49,432 nt of DNA from contig MKUO01000020.1 of assembly GCA_001897855.1 (NCBI GenBank), positions 1 through 49,432 on the forward strand, given 5' to 3'. Under the pieces are notes generated by a model, which worked only from the letters and a program-made list of their open reading frames with translations, was not told the DNA's origin and did no database searches. This stretch comes from Bacteroidetes bacterium 43-93 (GTDB lineage Bacteria; Bacteroidota; Bacteroidia; Chitinophagales; Chitinophagaceae). Every line of letters starts with the position of its first letter. Within the stretch, counting starts at the first letter, position 1. A program made the position numbers and the translations under genes. This document shows, one piece after another, positions 1-7,815 of the stretch.

Positions 1-804
1 CTGAATGTTACCACACCTGCAGGTTGTGCCGGCAGCGATACGGTTACTTTAACAGTATTCCCGGCAGCGTTCCTGTTTACAAGTAACGACACAGCAATAT
101 GCTCAGGAGAATCAGCGAGAATACATGTTAATGCAAAAGGCGTCAAGAGTTTCCACTGGACACCTGACGTAAGAATAGACAATGTTTATTCTCTTGACCC
201 AATAGTAAACCCGATAGCCAACCAAAAATACAGGGTGTATGCAGTAGATACCAATTTCTGCTCAGATACTGCAGAGGTAATGGTAAGAGTTCATCCTAGA
301 GCAATGCTCCAATTACCTGATTCTGTAAGATTGTATCCAGGGCAGTCGTACCAGGTAGAACCGGGCGGTAACTGCAGCTACTATAGCTGGTTCCCTCCAC
401 TAGGTGTAAGTGACGTAAAACTCTCGAACCCTGTATTAAAACCGGAAGTTAACACACGTTATTTCGTAACCGGTGTAACAGAAGCCGGATGCGTCATAAA
501 TGATTCAATAAGTGTATTTGTATCCAATGAAAGCATCGTAGATATACCAAATGCATTCACCCCGGGATCCGGTGTCAATAACAAATTGAAAGTAGTGCAC
601 CTGGGAGATGCCACCCTGAAGAAATTTGTTATCTACAATCGTTGGGGCAATCCTGTCTTTGAAACGAACGACATCAATACGGGCTGGGATGGCACCTGGA
701 AAAATGAACCACAGCCGATGGGTGTATATGTGTACACACTGGAAGCTGTATCACCAACCGGAAGAGTGTTCAACAAACAGGGCAATATCACCCTAATAAG
801 ATAA
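1..804 (+). CDS. T9SS cargo protein with gliding-motility-type C-terminal domain (5' partial)
   Basis: The frame is open from the first base, so the gene starts upstream of the window; 267 residues are visible. They hold Ig/PKD-like repeats, each with a paired Cys pattern (TAICSGESARIHV, TNFCSDTAEVMV, EAGCVINDSISV), then a CHU-C type domain over about the last 90 residues. That domain begins VDIPNAFTPGSG, continues FVIYNRWGNPVFE and GWDGTWKN, and ends in GVYVYTLE plus a final beta strand. This is the type B sorting domain of the type IX secretion system, so the protein is probably a large exported surface or secreted adhesin-like protein. The passenger's function cannot be told from this end. 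Confidence 0.9.
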   Translation: MNVTTPAGCAGSDTVTLTVFPAAFLFTSNDTAICSGESARIHVNAKGVKSFHWTPDVRIDNVYSLDPIVNPIANQKYRVYAVDTNFCSDTAEVMVRVHPRAMLQLPDSVRLYPGQSYQVEPGGNCSYYSWFPPLGVSDVKLSNPVLKPEVNTRYFVTGVTEAGCVINDSISVFVSNESIVDIPNAFTPGSGVNNKLKVVHLGDATLKKFVIYNRWGNPVFETNDINTGWDGTWKNEPQPMGVYVYTLEAVSPTGRVFNKQGNITLIR

Positions 805-825
805 GTGAAGGGATATAATTCGTGT

Positions 826-873
826 AAAAAAAGTGAAAGCCCGGATATAAATATCCGGGCTTTCACTTTTTTC
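826..873. terminator. Bidirectional intrinsic terminator
   Basis: A long perfect hairpin (arm AAAGTGAAAGCCCGGATA, short AT-rich turn) carries A-runs on the left and T-runs on the right, so it works in both directions. It lies between the convergent cargo gene and C1 peptidase gene. Confidence 0.9.
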
Positions 874-886
874 GCTATACGACAAA

Positions 887-2065
887 CTAATCTAAATGCA
901 TTTTTTCCTGCAGATCCTGTGGTAGTGCATCTTTGTGCAACAAGAATGCTGTAGTCTTGTAGCGCACATAATTCTTAGATACATAGATGTATCCTTTATA
1001 ATCATTTTTTTCGCCCCATGAATTTTTTACGATGTAGTATTCATTTCCATCCTGGTCTTTTGCCAGGCCTACGATATGCATACCATGATCGTCTGTAGTT
1101 GTATAATCATCCAGGCCTTCCTGGCGCATTTCAGCAGTGATCTTACGTTCAGGCTTAGGCCCATTGAACAAATCTTTTTGCTCACTCTCTTCCATATCCT
1201 CCCATTCTTTTTCAGGAACAAAGGCTACCCCATTCTTCCAGCTAAAGTATTTTTCACTAACATCAGCCGCCCAGGCAACTGTATAACCATGATGCAAAGC
1301 ATAATCAATAGAACGGGTAATATCGTTGAATTTTACATTGTACACTTTATCAAAGCTCCAATTATCCGGCAACAGGAAAAGTGTCTTTTTATAATATGGT
1401 TTATCGGTTACGGAAGTAATCTCAACATAATCTTTTGGATTAATGCCTACCACTTCGTTTGCAAATGTTTTAGGCGTGTATTGTTTACCCTGCCATGTAA
1501 AAGTTTCCGGTACCTCGCCAAGATATGTATCTAATACTTTTTGAAAAGCCTCCTTCCATTTTGGTGTTAGCTTTTTGTTTGGGTTACTTACCACTGCATC
1601 CAGCATACCTTTTAGCATTGCCTGCATTTCACCAAATTTGTTTTTGGTAGTACCGTAATGCAAACCGGTATAAACACTTTGTGGGACGATACCGTATTTT
1701 GCATACATATTTATCACGTCATGGCATTCTCCACCGTCGCCCCATGACAATCCGCCATGCAATTTAACATAGGCATCTGCTTTATCCATATACACGCAAC
1801 GTGCTGTAAAAATCTCAGCAAGGTCTACAGGCTTTTTGCCCATACGGATCATTTCACTTTCGAGGAACGACGTGGTAGAATAACTCCAGCAAGTACCTGA
1901 ACTTGCCTGATTTTTTACCGATGTACGTTCTACATTCAGTATGTCCTTAAAAACATATTTCTTCTTTGCGCTATCACTTTTATTGCTTTCCAGTTTTTTT
2001 ACCAGGTCATCCTGCGCATGCGCCATCAGTGGCACACATGCCAAAAGCATTAAGATTTTTTTCAT
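887..2065 (-). CDS. C1 family cysteine peptidase (bleomycin hydrolase / aminopeptidase C type), secreted
   Basis: 392 residues with an N-terminal signal peptide (hydrophobic stretch ending AHAQ near residue 18). The papain-fold triad is visible: Cys59 in QASSGTCWSYS, His330 in DDHGMHIVGL and Asn348 in VKNSWGEKN. The wide spacing between Cys and His, and the domain order, match PepC/bleomycin hydrolase rather than classical papain. The signal peptide predicts a periplasmic or exported aminopeptidase, as in other Bacteroidota. The gene is monocistronic, ending at the bidirectional terminator. The substrate is not deducible. Confidence 0.9.
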   Translation of the reverse strand: MKKILMLLACVPLMAHAQDDLVKKLESNKSDSAKKKYVFKDILNVERTSVKNQASSGTCWSYSTTSFLESEMIRMGKKPVDLAEIFTARCVYMDKADAYVKLHGGLSWGDGGECHDVINMYAKYGIVPQSVYTGLHYGTTKNKFGEMQAMLKGMLDAVVSNPNKKLTPKWKEAFQKVLDTYLGEVPETFTWQGKQYTPKTFANEVVGINPKDYVEITSVTDKPYYKKTLFLLPDNWSFDKVYNVKFNDITRSIDYALHHGYTVAWAADVSEKYFSWKNGVAFVPEKEWEDMEESEQKDLFNGPKPERKITAEMRQEGLDDYTTTDDHGMHIVGLAKDQDGNEYYIVKNSWGEKNDYKGYIYVSKNYVRYKTTAFLLHKDALPQDLQEKMHLD

Positions 2066-2154
2066 TAACAGATATTTATTGTAAGAATTTGGCGAATATA
2101 GAAAAACTCCGACCGAAAATCGACCGGTAAATGGGTGAAAAGCAGGGTTATTTA

Positions 2155-2493
2155 TTAATATAAATCAATGGAATAGAGTAAGATCCTATCCTTTCCGTCC
2201 ACTCCAAAGAACGAAGCTTTCTCAACGACGAAAAGAGTAAAGCTACGCTGAAGCGATTTTACTATCTGTTCGCGCTTCACATCATCGTAGAGCTCCAGAC
2301 GATCTTATTCCTCTAAGGTATCGAGATGTTCGAAAAACGCCCTGTCACCATCTATTTTGGCTACTACGTTGTCTATTACGCCTTGCATATACGGAGATGG
2401 CTCGCCAATCTCAAAATCAAACAACACCTCGAAAAGTGTGTCCTCGTCTTTAAACTGCTGATTTTTGATATACATAACAGACACATTCCACAC
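2155..2493 (-). pseudogene. Small unknown gene interrupted by one in-frame TAA
   Basis: From GTG 2493 (or ATG 2475) the frame runs 62 codons to EHLDTLEE, then a TAA at 2305-2307. It continues in the SAME frame for 49 more protein-like codons (RLELYDDVKREQIVKS ... DGKDRILLYSIDLY) to a second TAA at 2155-2157. The downstream part has ordinary acidic/amphipathic composition and no other stop, which suggests one gene of about 112 codons with a nonsense change. It follows the lipoprotein gene by 39 nt in the same direction. I recognise no family. Alternatives are a genuine 62-residue protein, a second cistron starting at GTG 2280, or a base-calling error. Confidence 0.5.
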
Positions 2494-2532
2494 CGTAAAC
2501 CTAATAAAAAAGGTTCAGGAATAAAATAGCCT

Positions 2533-3624
2533 CTACTGATATTGGATGTATATAGGGCTTGGATCGAGCTTGAGCACGTCTGCAGGTTGCATAATTTTAT
2601 ATGGCGGCGTTAGCTCATCGTTTTTATAGAATAGCTTAAAACCGGCAAACTGTACAGGCTCGGAAACAACCGCAAGCTGGTAGCTATTCCTCTTTTTCGC
2701 GGGGAACCCAAAACCATCCATATTGATCACCACCTGTACTTCGCGGCGCAATTTGATATTGCGGGAATTGGTAAGCATACCTTTAGTGAAGCGATGCACA
2801 ATGAGCACCTTAGGCGCCAATTTATTTTTGACAACAATGTCTTTCAGGAAGGCAGATGCATAATTGACATCCTCAGCATCGAACGTGCCGATGGAAGTGC
2901 TGGGCACTTTGCCATTTTTCATGGAAAATTCAGGATCGATACCCAGATGTACATTGGGCATGGCAAGATATTTTTCCAGCAACGGCAATTCGGCCTGCAA
3001 TGAGCTGTGCCCTACCTGCACATCGAGGAATACGATTGCATCTATCTTTTTTGCCATTTCCAAAACCTTATCGATCTGTGAGGACGGCATACGCAATCTA
3101 TATTTGCCATCCTTACCCGGTAAGTGTTGAGCGGTAACCGCTATATAATGCAATGCGGGCTGCACTGGGATTTGCGGGTCTGCGGCGGCCCAGCGTTTTG
3201 CTTCGGACTGCAAGTGCTGCAACATTTCGTCCGGCGGCAGCTGTCCCAGTATACCCATACCTTTGGAATATAGATTGCCATAATAAGCTACTATTCTTTT
3301 AAAAGGCAGTATAGCACCTGCCAGTGGATAGGCAGATTTTACGGGCCACTTTGCAGATGCTTTATCATGAACAAGATGCAGCATTAATTTGTTATACAGC
3401 GCTGTATCCAAAGCTGCTATTGGTTCCTCAACCGGCTCGGCCACACTGACAGGAGGCTTTGCCGCTATTGCAGAATCTTTTGCGGGAAAGTCATTTTTCT
3501 TTGCCTCTGTGTTGTTACATGCGATGAGCGAAAGAAAAGGAAGCAGCAACAATTTTCCTGCTAATGTTTTAATTCTTGTATGAGTTGAGAGCTTTGATGA
3601 GTTGCGCAGCATTCCAGTTGCCAT
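2533..3624 (-). CDS. Uncharacterised lipoprotein
   Basis: Up to 363 residues. A hydrophobic segment (LAGKLLLLPFLSLIAC) ends in a lipobox with the lipidated Cys near residue 36, followed by a low-complexity Ala/Pro/Glu linker. The remaining ~280 residues look globular with alternating beta/alpha character (IDAIVFLDVQVGHSS, NVHLGIDPEFSM, KVLIVHRFTKGM), suggesting a TIM-barrel-like fold, though I recognise no catalytic motif. The 5' end overlaps the deacetylase gene by 56 nt (44 nt if the second ATG at 3612 is used), so the two are probably translationally coupled. A role in envelope polysaccharide processing is inferred only from this neighbour. Confidence 0.65.
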   Translation of the reverse strand: MATGMLRNSSKLSTHTRIKTLAGKLLLLPFLSLIACNNTEAKKNDFPAKDSAIAAKPPVSVAEPVEEPIAALDTALYNKLMLHLVHDKASAKWPVKSAYPLAGAILPFKRIVAYYGNLYSKGMGILGQLPPDEMLQHLQSEAKRWAAADPQIPVQPALHYIAVTAQHLPGKDGKYRLRMPSSQIDKVLEMAKKIDAIVFLDVQVGHSSLQAELPLLEKYLAMPNVHLGIDPEFSMKNGKVPSTSIGTFDAEDVNYASAFLKDIVVKNKLAPKVLIVHRFTKGMLTNSRNIKLRREVQVVINMDGFGFPAKKRNSYQLAVVSEPVQFAGFKLFYKNDELTPPYKIMQPADVLKLDPSPIYIQYQ

Positions 3625-4318
3625 CTACGATAATTCTTTTAACGGTATATGAAGGTTCAAGCGCATCAGAAGATCCTGATAACCTGAATGCCGCAATGTA
3701 ATTATATTTCTTTAGTTGCTCAATAGCATTTCGGTTCCACAGGCCATAAGGATAGGCAAAATATCGGGGAATTTTGCCGGTAATACTCTTTAATGTCTCC
3801 ATCGGCTTCACTAATTGCTCATTCCAATCGGTCGTTGTATAGGATGTAACCCGTTTATGATTCCATGTATGACAACCAATTGTATTACCCTTGCCTGATA
3901 GTTCCCGTATCTGGGCCGCCGATAAATAGCCGGGTTTCCCAAGAGTAACAGTCATGATAAAATAAACTGCTTTAAAGCCGTATTTTTCCAAAACAGGTTT
4001 AGCATCGGTATATTGACCTTCTGTGCCATCATCAAAAGTAATGATGAGGGGCTTCGAAGGCACCATCCTTTTACCTAATACCTGATCGGGCAAAATGGGA
4101 TGGAAATCATTATCCTTCAGGGCTTTGATCTGAGCTGCAAATGTATTGACAGGTACAATATATATCCTGCTAAACTTCGAATCCGCTGGTTTCCAATCGC
4201 GCACCTGGTGATAACAAATAACAGGGATGTTCCGGAACGGATCCTTAGCCTGACAAAAAACAACCACCGGTGAAAAAGAGGCTCCAGCAAACAGTATTGC
4301 GCTTAAAAGGTGCTTCAT
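3569..4318 (-). CDS. Polysaccharide deacetylase family protein (NodB domain)
   Basis: 249 residues with an N-terminal signal peptide. NodB motif 1 is present as TFDDG (residues 94-98), and the zinc-binding HxxxH motif as H150-TWN-H154. FAYPYG further on is the third family motif. These are the metal-binding and catalytic residues of carbohydrate esterase family 4, which removes N-acetyl groups from chitin, peptidoglycan or poly-GlcNAc. The presence of ICYHQV near residue 35 resembles the PgaB/IcaB type. It sits 4 nt after the UspA gene and overlaps the lipoprotein gene, so these form one operon. The sugar substrate is unknown. Confidence 0.9.
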   Translation of the reverse strand: MKHLLSAILFAGASFSPVVVFCQAKDPFRNIPVICYHQVRDWKPADSKFSRIYIVPVNTFAAQIKALKDNDFHPILPDQVLGKRMVPSKPLIITFDDGTEGQYTDAKPVLEKYGFKAVYFIMTVTLGKPGYLSAAQIRELSGKGNTIGCHTWNHKRVTSYTTTDWNEQLVKPMETLKSITGKIPRYFAYPYGLWNRNAIEQLKKYNYIAAFRLSGSSDALEPSYTVKRIIVDGNWNAAQLIKALNSYKN

Positions 4319-4322
4319 ACTT

Positions 4323-4733
4323 CTAGGGCACTACCAGCATAGGTGTTTTAACGCGGTGTAATAAATGGCTAGCCATGCTTCCCATAAAAACATCTGCCAG
4401 CGCCGAGCGCCCCTTCATACCAAAAACCAGCAGATCATGAGGAGTTGAGTCCAATACCTCATTGATCTTAACCGTAGGTATGCCATACTCTTCGAGATAC
4501 ACAACATTATTTCCCAGATGCTTTATTGCCAGTTCGTTTATCTTTTTACTATCGTCCCTTAACGTATTAAACACTTCGCCTTCGCCGCCGGTTGCGGTAG
4601 AGAGCCACATTTCGTCAATAATGTATACGACCGTAACATCCGGTTGGGGTACACGAGCGCCAATCAGCACCTTAGCTGCTTCTAAAACTCTTTCTGTCTG
4701 CTGTGAGTAATCAACGGCTATCAATACTTTCAT
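4323..4733 (-). CDS. Universal stress protein (UspA family)
   Basis: 136 residues from ATG 4733 (MKVLIAVDYS); the frame extends upstream to 4790 but the fold begins at this Met. It is a single Usp domain, with the N-terminal beta strand and Asp of AVDYS. A C-terminal GxxG-x9-GS motif (GMKGRSALADVFMGS) marks the ATP-binding subclass, and the protein ends in the typical strand TPMLVVP. Such proteins are cytoplasmic stress-survival factors. It heads the minus-strand group with the deacetylase and lipoprotein. Confidence 0.92.
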   Translation of the reverse strand: MKVLIAVDYSQQTERVLEAAKVLIGARVPQPDVTVVYIIDEMWLSTATGGEGEVFNTLRDDSKKINELAIKHLGNNVVYLEEYGIPTVKINEVLDSTPHDLLVFGMKGRSALADVFMGSMASHLLHRVKTPMLVVP

Positions 4734-4819
4734 GTGTTTGCCTTTTTTGTGCAAATTACCGAAGAGCACTTCACAATCCGCTGACCGCAATCAGCAGAAA
4801 AAATAATTACAGACACTAT

Positions 4820-5377
4820 CTATGCTAAAGTCCTGTTTAACTGCACAAAATGGCGTTGCTGATGAGCAATGAGAAAACGGAAGGTATCGCCCAGCTTCAG
4901 TTTAATAAATTTACTGATACTGATAGGCGTTTTTATCTTACCAATATCCTTTTTATACGCGGCTTTGAGATAATGAAGTAATTGCTCTTCTCCGGCAATA
5001 AACTCCTGCAAAACTTTAGCGGCATCTAAGCGCAATTGCGGCACATGATCTTTGGGCGCACTCATTTTTTTGGGTATGTTACCATCAGCGCCCGGCAGCA
5101 TTATTTTAGTGAAATAGTTACCTATCCTGCCGCTTTTAAAAACTGCGTCCGGTGCACTATTGACGTTCTGCGACAAGGACTTCTGTATCTGTGGCAGATA
5201 ATACCTGTTATAACTATTCAGGTGTTCTATCACCTGCAATGCGGTCCATCCACCTGTTGGCGGCACTTTGTTTAATTTATCGGGATGCAAGGTGCGGACC
5301 TTATTGATTCTTGACAAGATGTCTGTGACATCCTTTTCCAGGCCTGACAATAGCAGCTGCTTATTGAAATTGCGCAT
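4820..5377 (-). CDS. DinB-like four-helix metal-binding protein
   Basis: 185 residues, all helical in character. WTALQVIEHLNSYNRYY provides the first conserved His and HQQRHFVQLNRTL near the C-terminus the other two, the usual three-His metal site of the DinB/YfiT superfamily. Members include thiol transferases, many of unknown function. It follows the Crp/Fnr gene on the same strand after a 10-bp hairpin, so the regulator may control it. A second DinB-type gene (frameshifted) lies at the right end of the window, but the two are not close copies. Confidence 0.8.
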   Translation of the reverse strand: MRNFNKQLLLSGLEKDVTDILSRINKVRTLHPDKLNKVPPTGGWTALQVIEHLNSYNRYYLPQIQKSLSQNVNSAPDAVFKSGRIGNYFTKIMLPGADGNIPKKMSAPKDHVPQLRLDAAKVLQEFIAGEEQLLHYLKAAYKKDIGKIKTPISISKFIKLKLGDTFRFLIAHQQRHFVQLNRTLA

Positions 5378-5417
5378 ATATTATTCTTTGAAGCAAAACT
5401 AGCTATGAAGAAATATC

Positions 5418-5443
5418 TAAATCTTGGCGCAGACCAAGATTTA
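5418..5443. promoter_or_regulatory. 10-bp inverted repeat between crp-like gene and DinB gene
   Basis: TAAATCTTGG and CCAAGATTTA form perfect arms around CGCAGA. The right arm contains the stop codon of the regulator gene. No clear T-run follows on the minus strand, so it could be either an operator for the DinB gene or a weak terminator. Confidence 0.45.
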
Positions 5444-6019
5444 CAATTTAACGCTCCCAAGCAGTTTACTGAATGTTGCAGGATCGACCCCGATATAGGA
5501 AGCAAGATATTTATGCGGTATCAGATTTAGTACATGCGGACTACGCTTAAGTAATGTTATAAACTTTTCTTCTGCGGTAAAACTCATTAATTCTACCTGC
5601 CGCTGCAGGGTTCCCTGCAAGACGAATGTCAAAGCTTTTAGTATCCAGGCCTCAATGCACCTATGCTTCCTCATCAATTGTTCCAGATCGCTATAATGTA
5701 TGCGCAACAAAATACTGGTAGTTAAGGTCTCGAGATAATATTTAGAAGGCGTTCGGGTAAAAAAGCTATCGATGACACCGGAAAAGGAAGGTTCATAGGA
5801 AAACACCAAGGTCGCCTCCTTATCGCCGTGCAGGTAGTATGCCCTTTGCACACCGGATGCTACCCAATACAGGTATTTTTCTACCTCACCCTCACGGGTC
5901 AGGAGCTGCTTTCTCTTATATTCCACAAGTTCCCAGCTGTTAGCAAGATCATCCCAGGCACTATCATCCAGGGGGTAGATCAAAAAAACCTGTTCCTTAA
6001 GTTTATCTAAATAGTTCAA
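5441..6019 (-). CDS. Crp/Fnr family transcriptional regulator
   Basis: About 192 residues from TTG 6019. The frame opens at GTG 6097, but that 26-codon extension overlaps the divergent gene and is unlike the family, and no ATG exists in between. A cyclic-nucleotide-binding-like beta roll (YKRKQLLTREGEVEKYLYWVASG) precedes a short C-terminal helix-turn-helix (IPHKYLASYIGVDPATFSKLL). The length is typical of the many Bacteroidota Crp-like regulators with no known effector. The DinB gene downstream and the unknown divergent gene are candidate targets. Confidence 0.8.
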   Translation of the reverse strand: MNYLDKLKEQVFLIYPLDDSAWDDLANSWELVEYKRKQLLTREGEVEKYLYWVASGVQRAYYLHGDKEATLVFSYEPSFSGVIDSFFTRTPSKYYLETLTTSILLRIHYSDLEQLMRKHRCIEAWILKALTFVLQGTLQRQVELMSFTAEEKFITLLKRSPHVLNLIPHKYLASYIGVDPATFSKLLGSVKL

Positions 6020-6097
6020 TTGGGATAATTTATGCAAAAAAGACAAGATCGCGATGATATTGGCACGAATTTTCGTGTATTTCCTTATAAACCACAC

Positions 6098-6523
6098 ATG
6101 ATTATGGATTATAGCTTAACTACCAACAGTATAGATGACGCAGAAGACCTGTTTCTATTAGCAAAAGACCGCCTCCTGGATATAAACGATTGGCGCAATA
6201 ATGATACAGGCTTTATACTCACAGATCATCATAAACAAAAGCTGCACAGAAACGCTCATTCCGGAGATTTTATTAAAATTGGCAGCAGTGACAAATGGCT
6301 TATAATAAACAAAATACAATATGACGATTACCCGGATGTGAATGGTGAGAGCCTCACTATATTTTTATCTTATACAGATGACCCGGAAAGTATGCATACA
6401 ATAGCCGTAAACAGAGTAGGCAAAGTGCTAAGCGTACAGGGATTCAACATAGACTTTTTTGAAAATGCTGAAGCCTTTCTTATCGGTATCCTTGCCACCA
6501 ACGAATACGCTATCGCATCTTAG
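6098..6523 (+). CDS. Conserved small protein of unknown function
   Basis: 141 residues from ATG 6098; in-frame ATGs at 6032 and 6104 are alternatives, and the first would overlap the divergent regulator. It has no signal peptide. The middle reads GDFIKIGSSDKWLIINKIQYDD then an acidic turn DVNGESLTIFLSYTDDP, a pattern I associate with small uncharacterised Bacteroidota proteins that alternate short strands. It is divergent from the Crp/Fnr-type gene and convergent with the next gene, their stop codons lying back to back (6523/6524). Function unknown. Confidence 0.6.
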   Translation: MIMDYSLTTNSIDDAEDLFLLAKDRLLDINDWRNNDTGFILTDHHKQKLHRNAHSGDFIKIGSSDKWLIINKIQYDDYPDVNGESLTIFLSYTDDPESMHTIAVNRVGKVLSVQGFNIDFFENAEAFLIGILATNEYAIAS

Positions 6524-7030
6524 TTACTTAAGGTAGAAGAAGAAATAGTCTGTAGTAAAGGAAGCACCATCTACCATAATGGTAAACCAATATTTAATTG
6601 TCTTTGCCTTCTTGCCCTTCAGATCATACAAAGGAGAAACGGGGCCATTACCGTTTCCTCCCCACTTCCAATGATAGCCTACAGGACTTTTGTCTTTAAA
6701 AAAGATGTCTTTGATATTTGGTTGAAAGACTACGAAATAGCTGTTTTCAGAAGCATGTACGTTTTTCTTTAAAGGTATTTCTCCCCCCTTATAATCGAGT
6801 AGCATAGGCGCGTCCAGTTCGTCATTTTGAGCATAGAACCGGATACGCATATTTTTCCCGTTTTTTATCAATGACCATTGTACCAGGCATTTAATATTGC
6901 CCGGCCCACCTATTGCGTATTGTTTTACACTCGTTTGGGCCTTTACCATTGTCAGCCCCGTTGGCTGCGCCCAGGATACTGTGCTTATAAAAAACAACAA
7001 GGAAAAAACTATCACTAAATAGGTACGCAT
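6524..7030 (-). CDS. Secreted protein of unknown function
   Basis: 168 residues with a clear signal peptide (hydrophobic core then SWAQ). The mature part is beta-rich and aromatic (HWKWGGNGNGPVSP, YWFTIMVDGASFTTDYFFFYL), suggesting a small periplasmic or outer-membrane beta-sandwich. No catalytic motif or family is recognised. It is probably monocistronic: 75 nt separate it from the small gene upstream, and the convergent neighbour shares no space for a terminator. Confidence 0.6.
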   Translation of the reverse strand: MRTYLVIVFSLLFFISTVSWAQPTGLTMVKAQTSVKQYAIGGPGNIKCLVQWSLIKNGKNMRIRFYAQNDELDAPMLLDYKGGEIPLKKNVHASENSYFVVFQPNIKDIFFKDKSPVGYHWKWGGNGNGPVSPLYDLKGKKAKTIKYWFTIMVDGASFTTDYFFFYLK

Positions 7031-7105
7031 AGGCTATACTAATAAATTTTAAATAGCAATTTAAATGGAATATTGCAAAAACAGATGTTAAAATACCTAT
7101 AGGGA

Positions 7106-7318
7106 TTATTCTTTGGTGAGTACCTGGCAGTAAAATGTACCGTCGCATTCGTCGTGCAGGTGCATCATATAGACACCCACATTTAAATGTTGTATGACCA
7201 GTTCATTTTGCCCGGGCTGTAACTCACAATTGATAACGTTATTCCCGGTATTGTTGTCGGAAATAGTTGCCAATATGGGCTTATTCGTTCTGTTGGTAAT
7301 GTATAATTTATCAGTCAT
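7106..7318 (-). CDS. Small protein resembling an isolated T9SS type A sorting domain
   Basis: 70 residues from ATG 7318 (the frame also has TTG 7330). There is no signal peptide. Its organisation resembles the C-terminal sorting domain of T9SS cargo: a strand ending ISDNNTGNNV, then GQNELVIQHLNVGVYMMHL, then a turn and a final strand YCQVLTKE. The usual pattern is G-x-V, polar, L-xx-GVY-xx-x-I, and a closing K-L-xx-E. Without a passenger or export signal this cannot be normal cargo. It could be a remnant, a cytoplasmic protein with the same fold, or coincidence. Confidence 0.45.
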   Translation of the reverse strand: MTDKLYITNRTNKPILATISDNNTGNNVINCELQPGQNELVIQHLNVGVYMMHLHDECDGTFYCQVLTKE

Positions 7319-7367
7319 CTTTTTATGCAAATGTTTATCTAAAATACCCTACCCTTGTTTGTTTGAA

Positions 7368-7387
7368 AATACCTTTATCAAGGTATT
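7368..7387. repeat. 8-bp inverted repeat upstream of the small CTD-like gene
   Basis: AATACCTT-TATC-AAGGTATT, a perfect hairpin in the gap 7319-7583, about 50 nt upstream of the minus-strand start at 7318. It may be an operator or a leader hairpin. Nothing else is evident in this 265-nt gap. Confidence 0.35.
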
Positions 7388-7583
7388 GTAAGATACGTGA
7401 TAGTGCAGACATAGGAAACAGTTATCAGGTATATTTTACAACTATACTTTTAAAAAACCGAGCCGACAATTTGAATATTAGCTAATGGTTAAAAATAGAT
7501 TGGCTGTTCATTCCCTGATTTTGACTAACTTATGTTTTGAATTCAGCTTTAAATTATATAATCTTGTGAAAAGAATTTTTGTA

Positions 7584-7778
7584 ATGAAATTGAAGGTTAC
7601 CTTGATCTTACTTGGAGCGTTTAGCATTCTGTCATCATCCTGCAAACGGTATTATGACTGCCAATGCACCAATAACACAGGCACTATTACAAAACATGTG
7701 GTAAATGCATCAAACAGGGTGCAGGCCAGCAAAGACTGCCGGGCCCTGCAGTTAGATGGCAATTGCGAATTACAATGA
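7584..7778 (+). CDS. Small Cys-containing lipoprotein
   Basis: 64 residues from ATG 7584 (the frame extends to 7485, but the signal peptide starts here). MKLKVTLILLGAFSILSSSC is a lipoprotein signal peptide with the lipidated Cys at residue 20. The short mature part has Cys residues in YYDCQC, KDCRAL and GNCEL, which could form disulfides. I recognise no family. A terminator follows directly. Confidence 0.6.
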   Translation: MKLKVTLILLGAFSILSSSCKRYYDCQCTNNTGTITKHVVNASNRVQASKDCRALQLDGNCELQ

Positions 7779-7783
7779 TAAAT

Positions 7784-7815
7784 GCCCTGTTTTTTCACAG
7801 GGCTTTGTTTTTTTG
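7784..7815 (+). terminator. Intrinsic terminator of the small lipoprotein gene
   Basis: GCCCTGT-TTTTTC-ACAGGGC stem followed by a T-rich run (TTTGTTTTTTT). The convergent regulator gene ends inside the loop. Confidence 0.8.

Noticed and set aside
2326-2529. 67-residue plus-strand frame opposite the split gene
   Set aside because: It lies antisense to the more coding-like minus frame, has basic low-complexity sequence, and is not in operon context.
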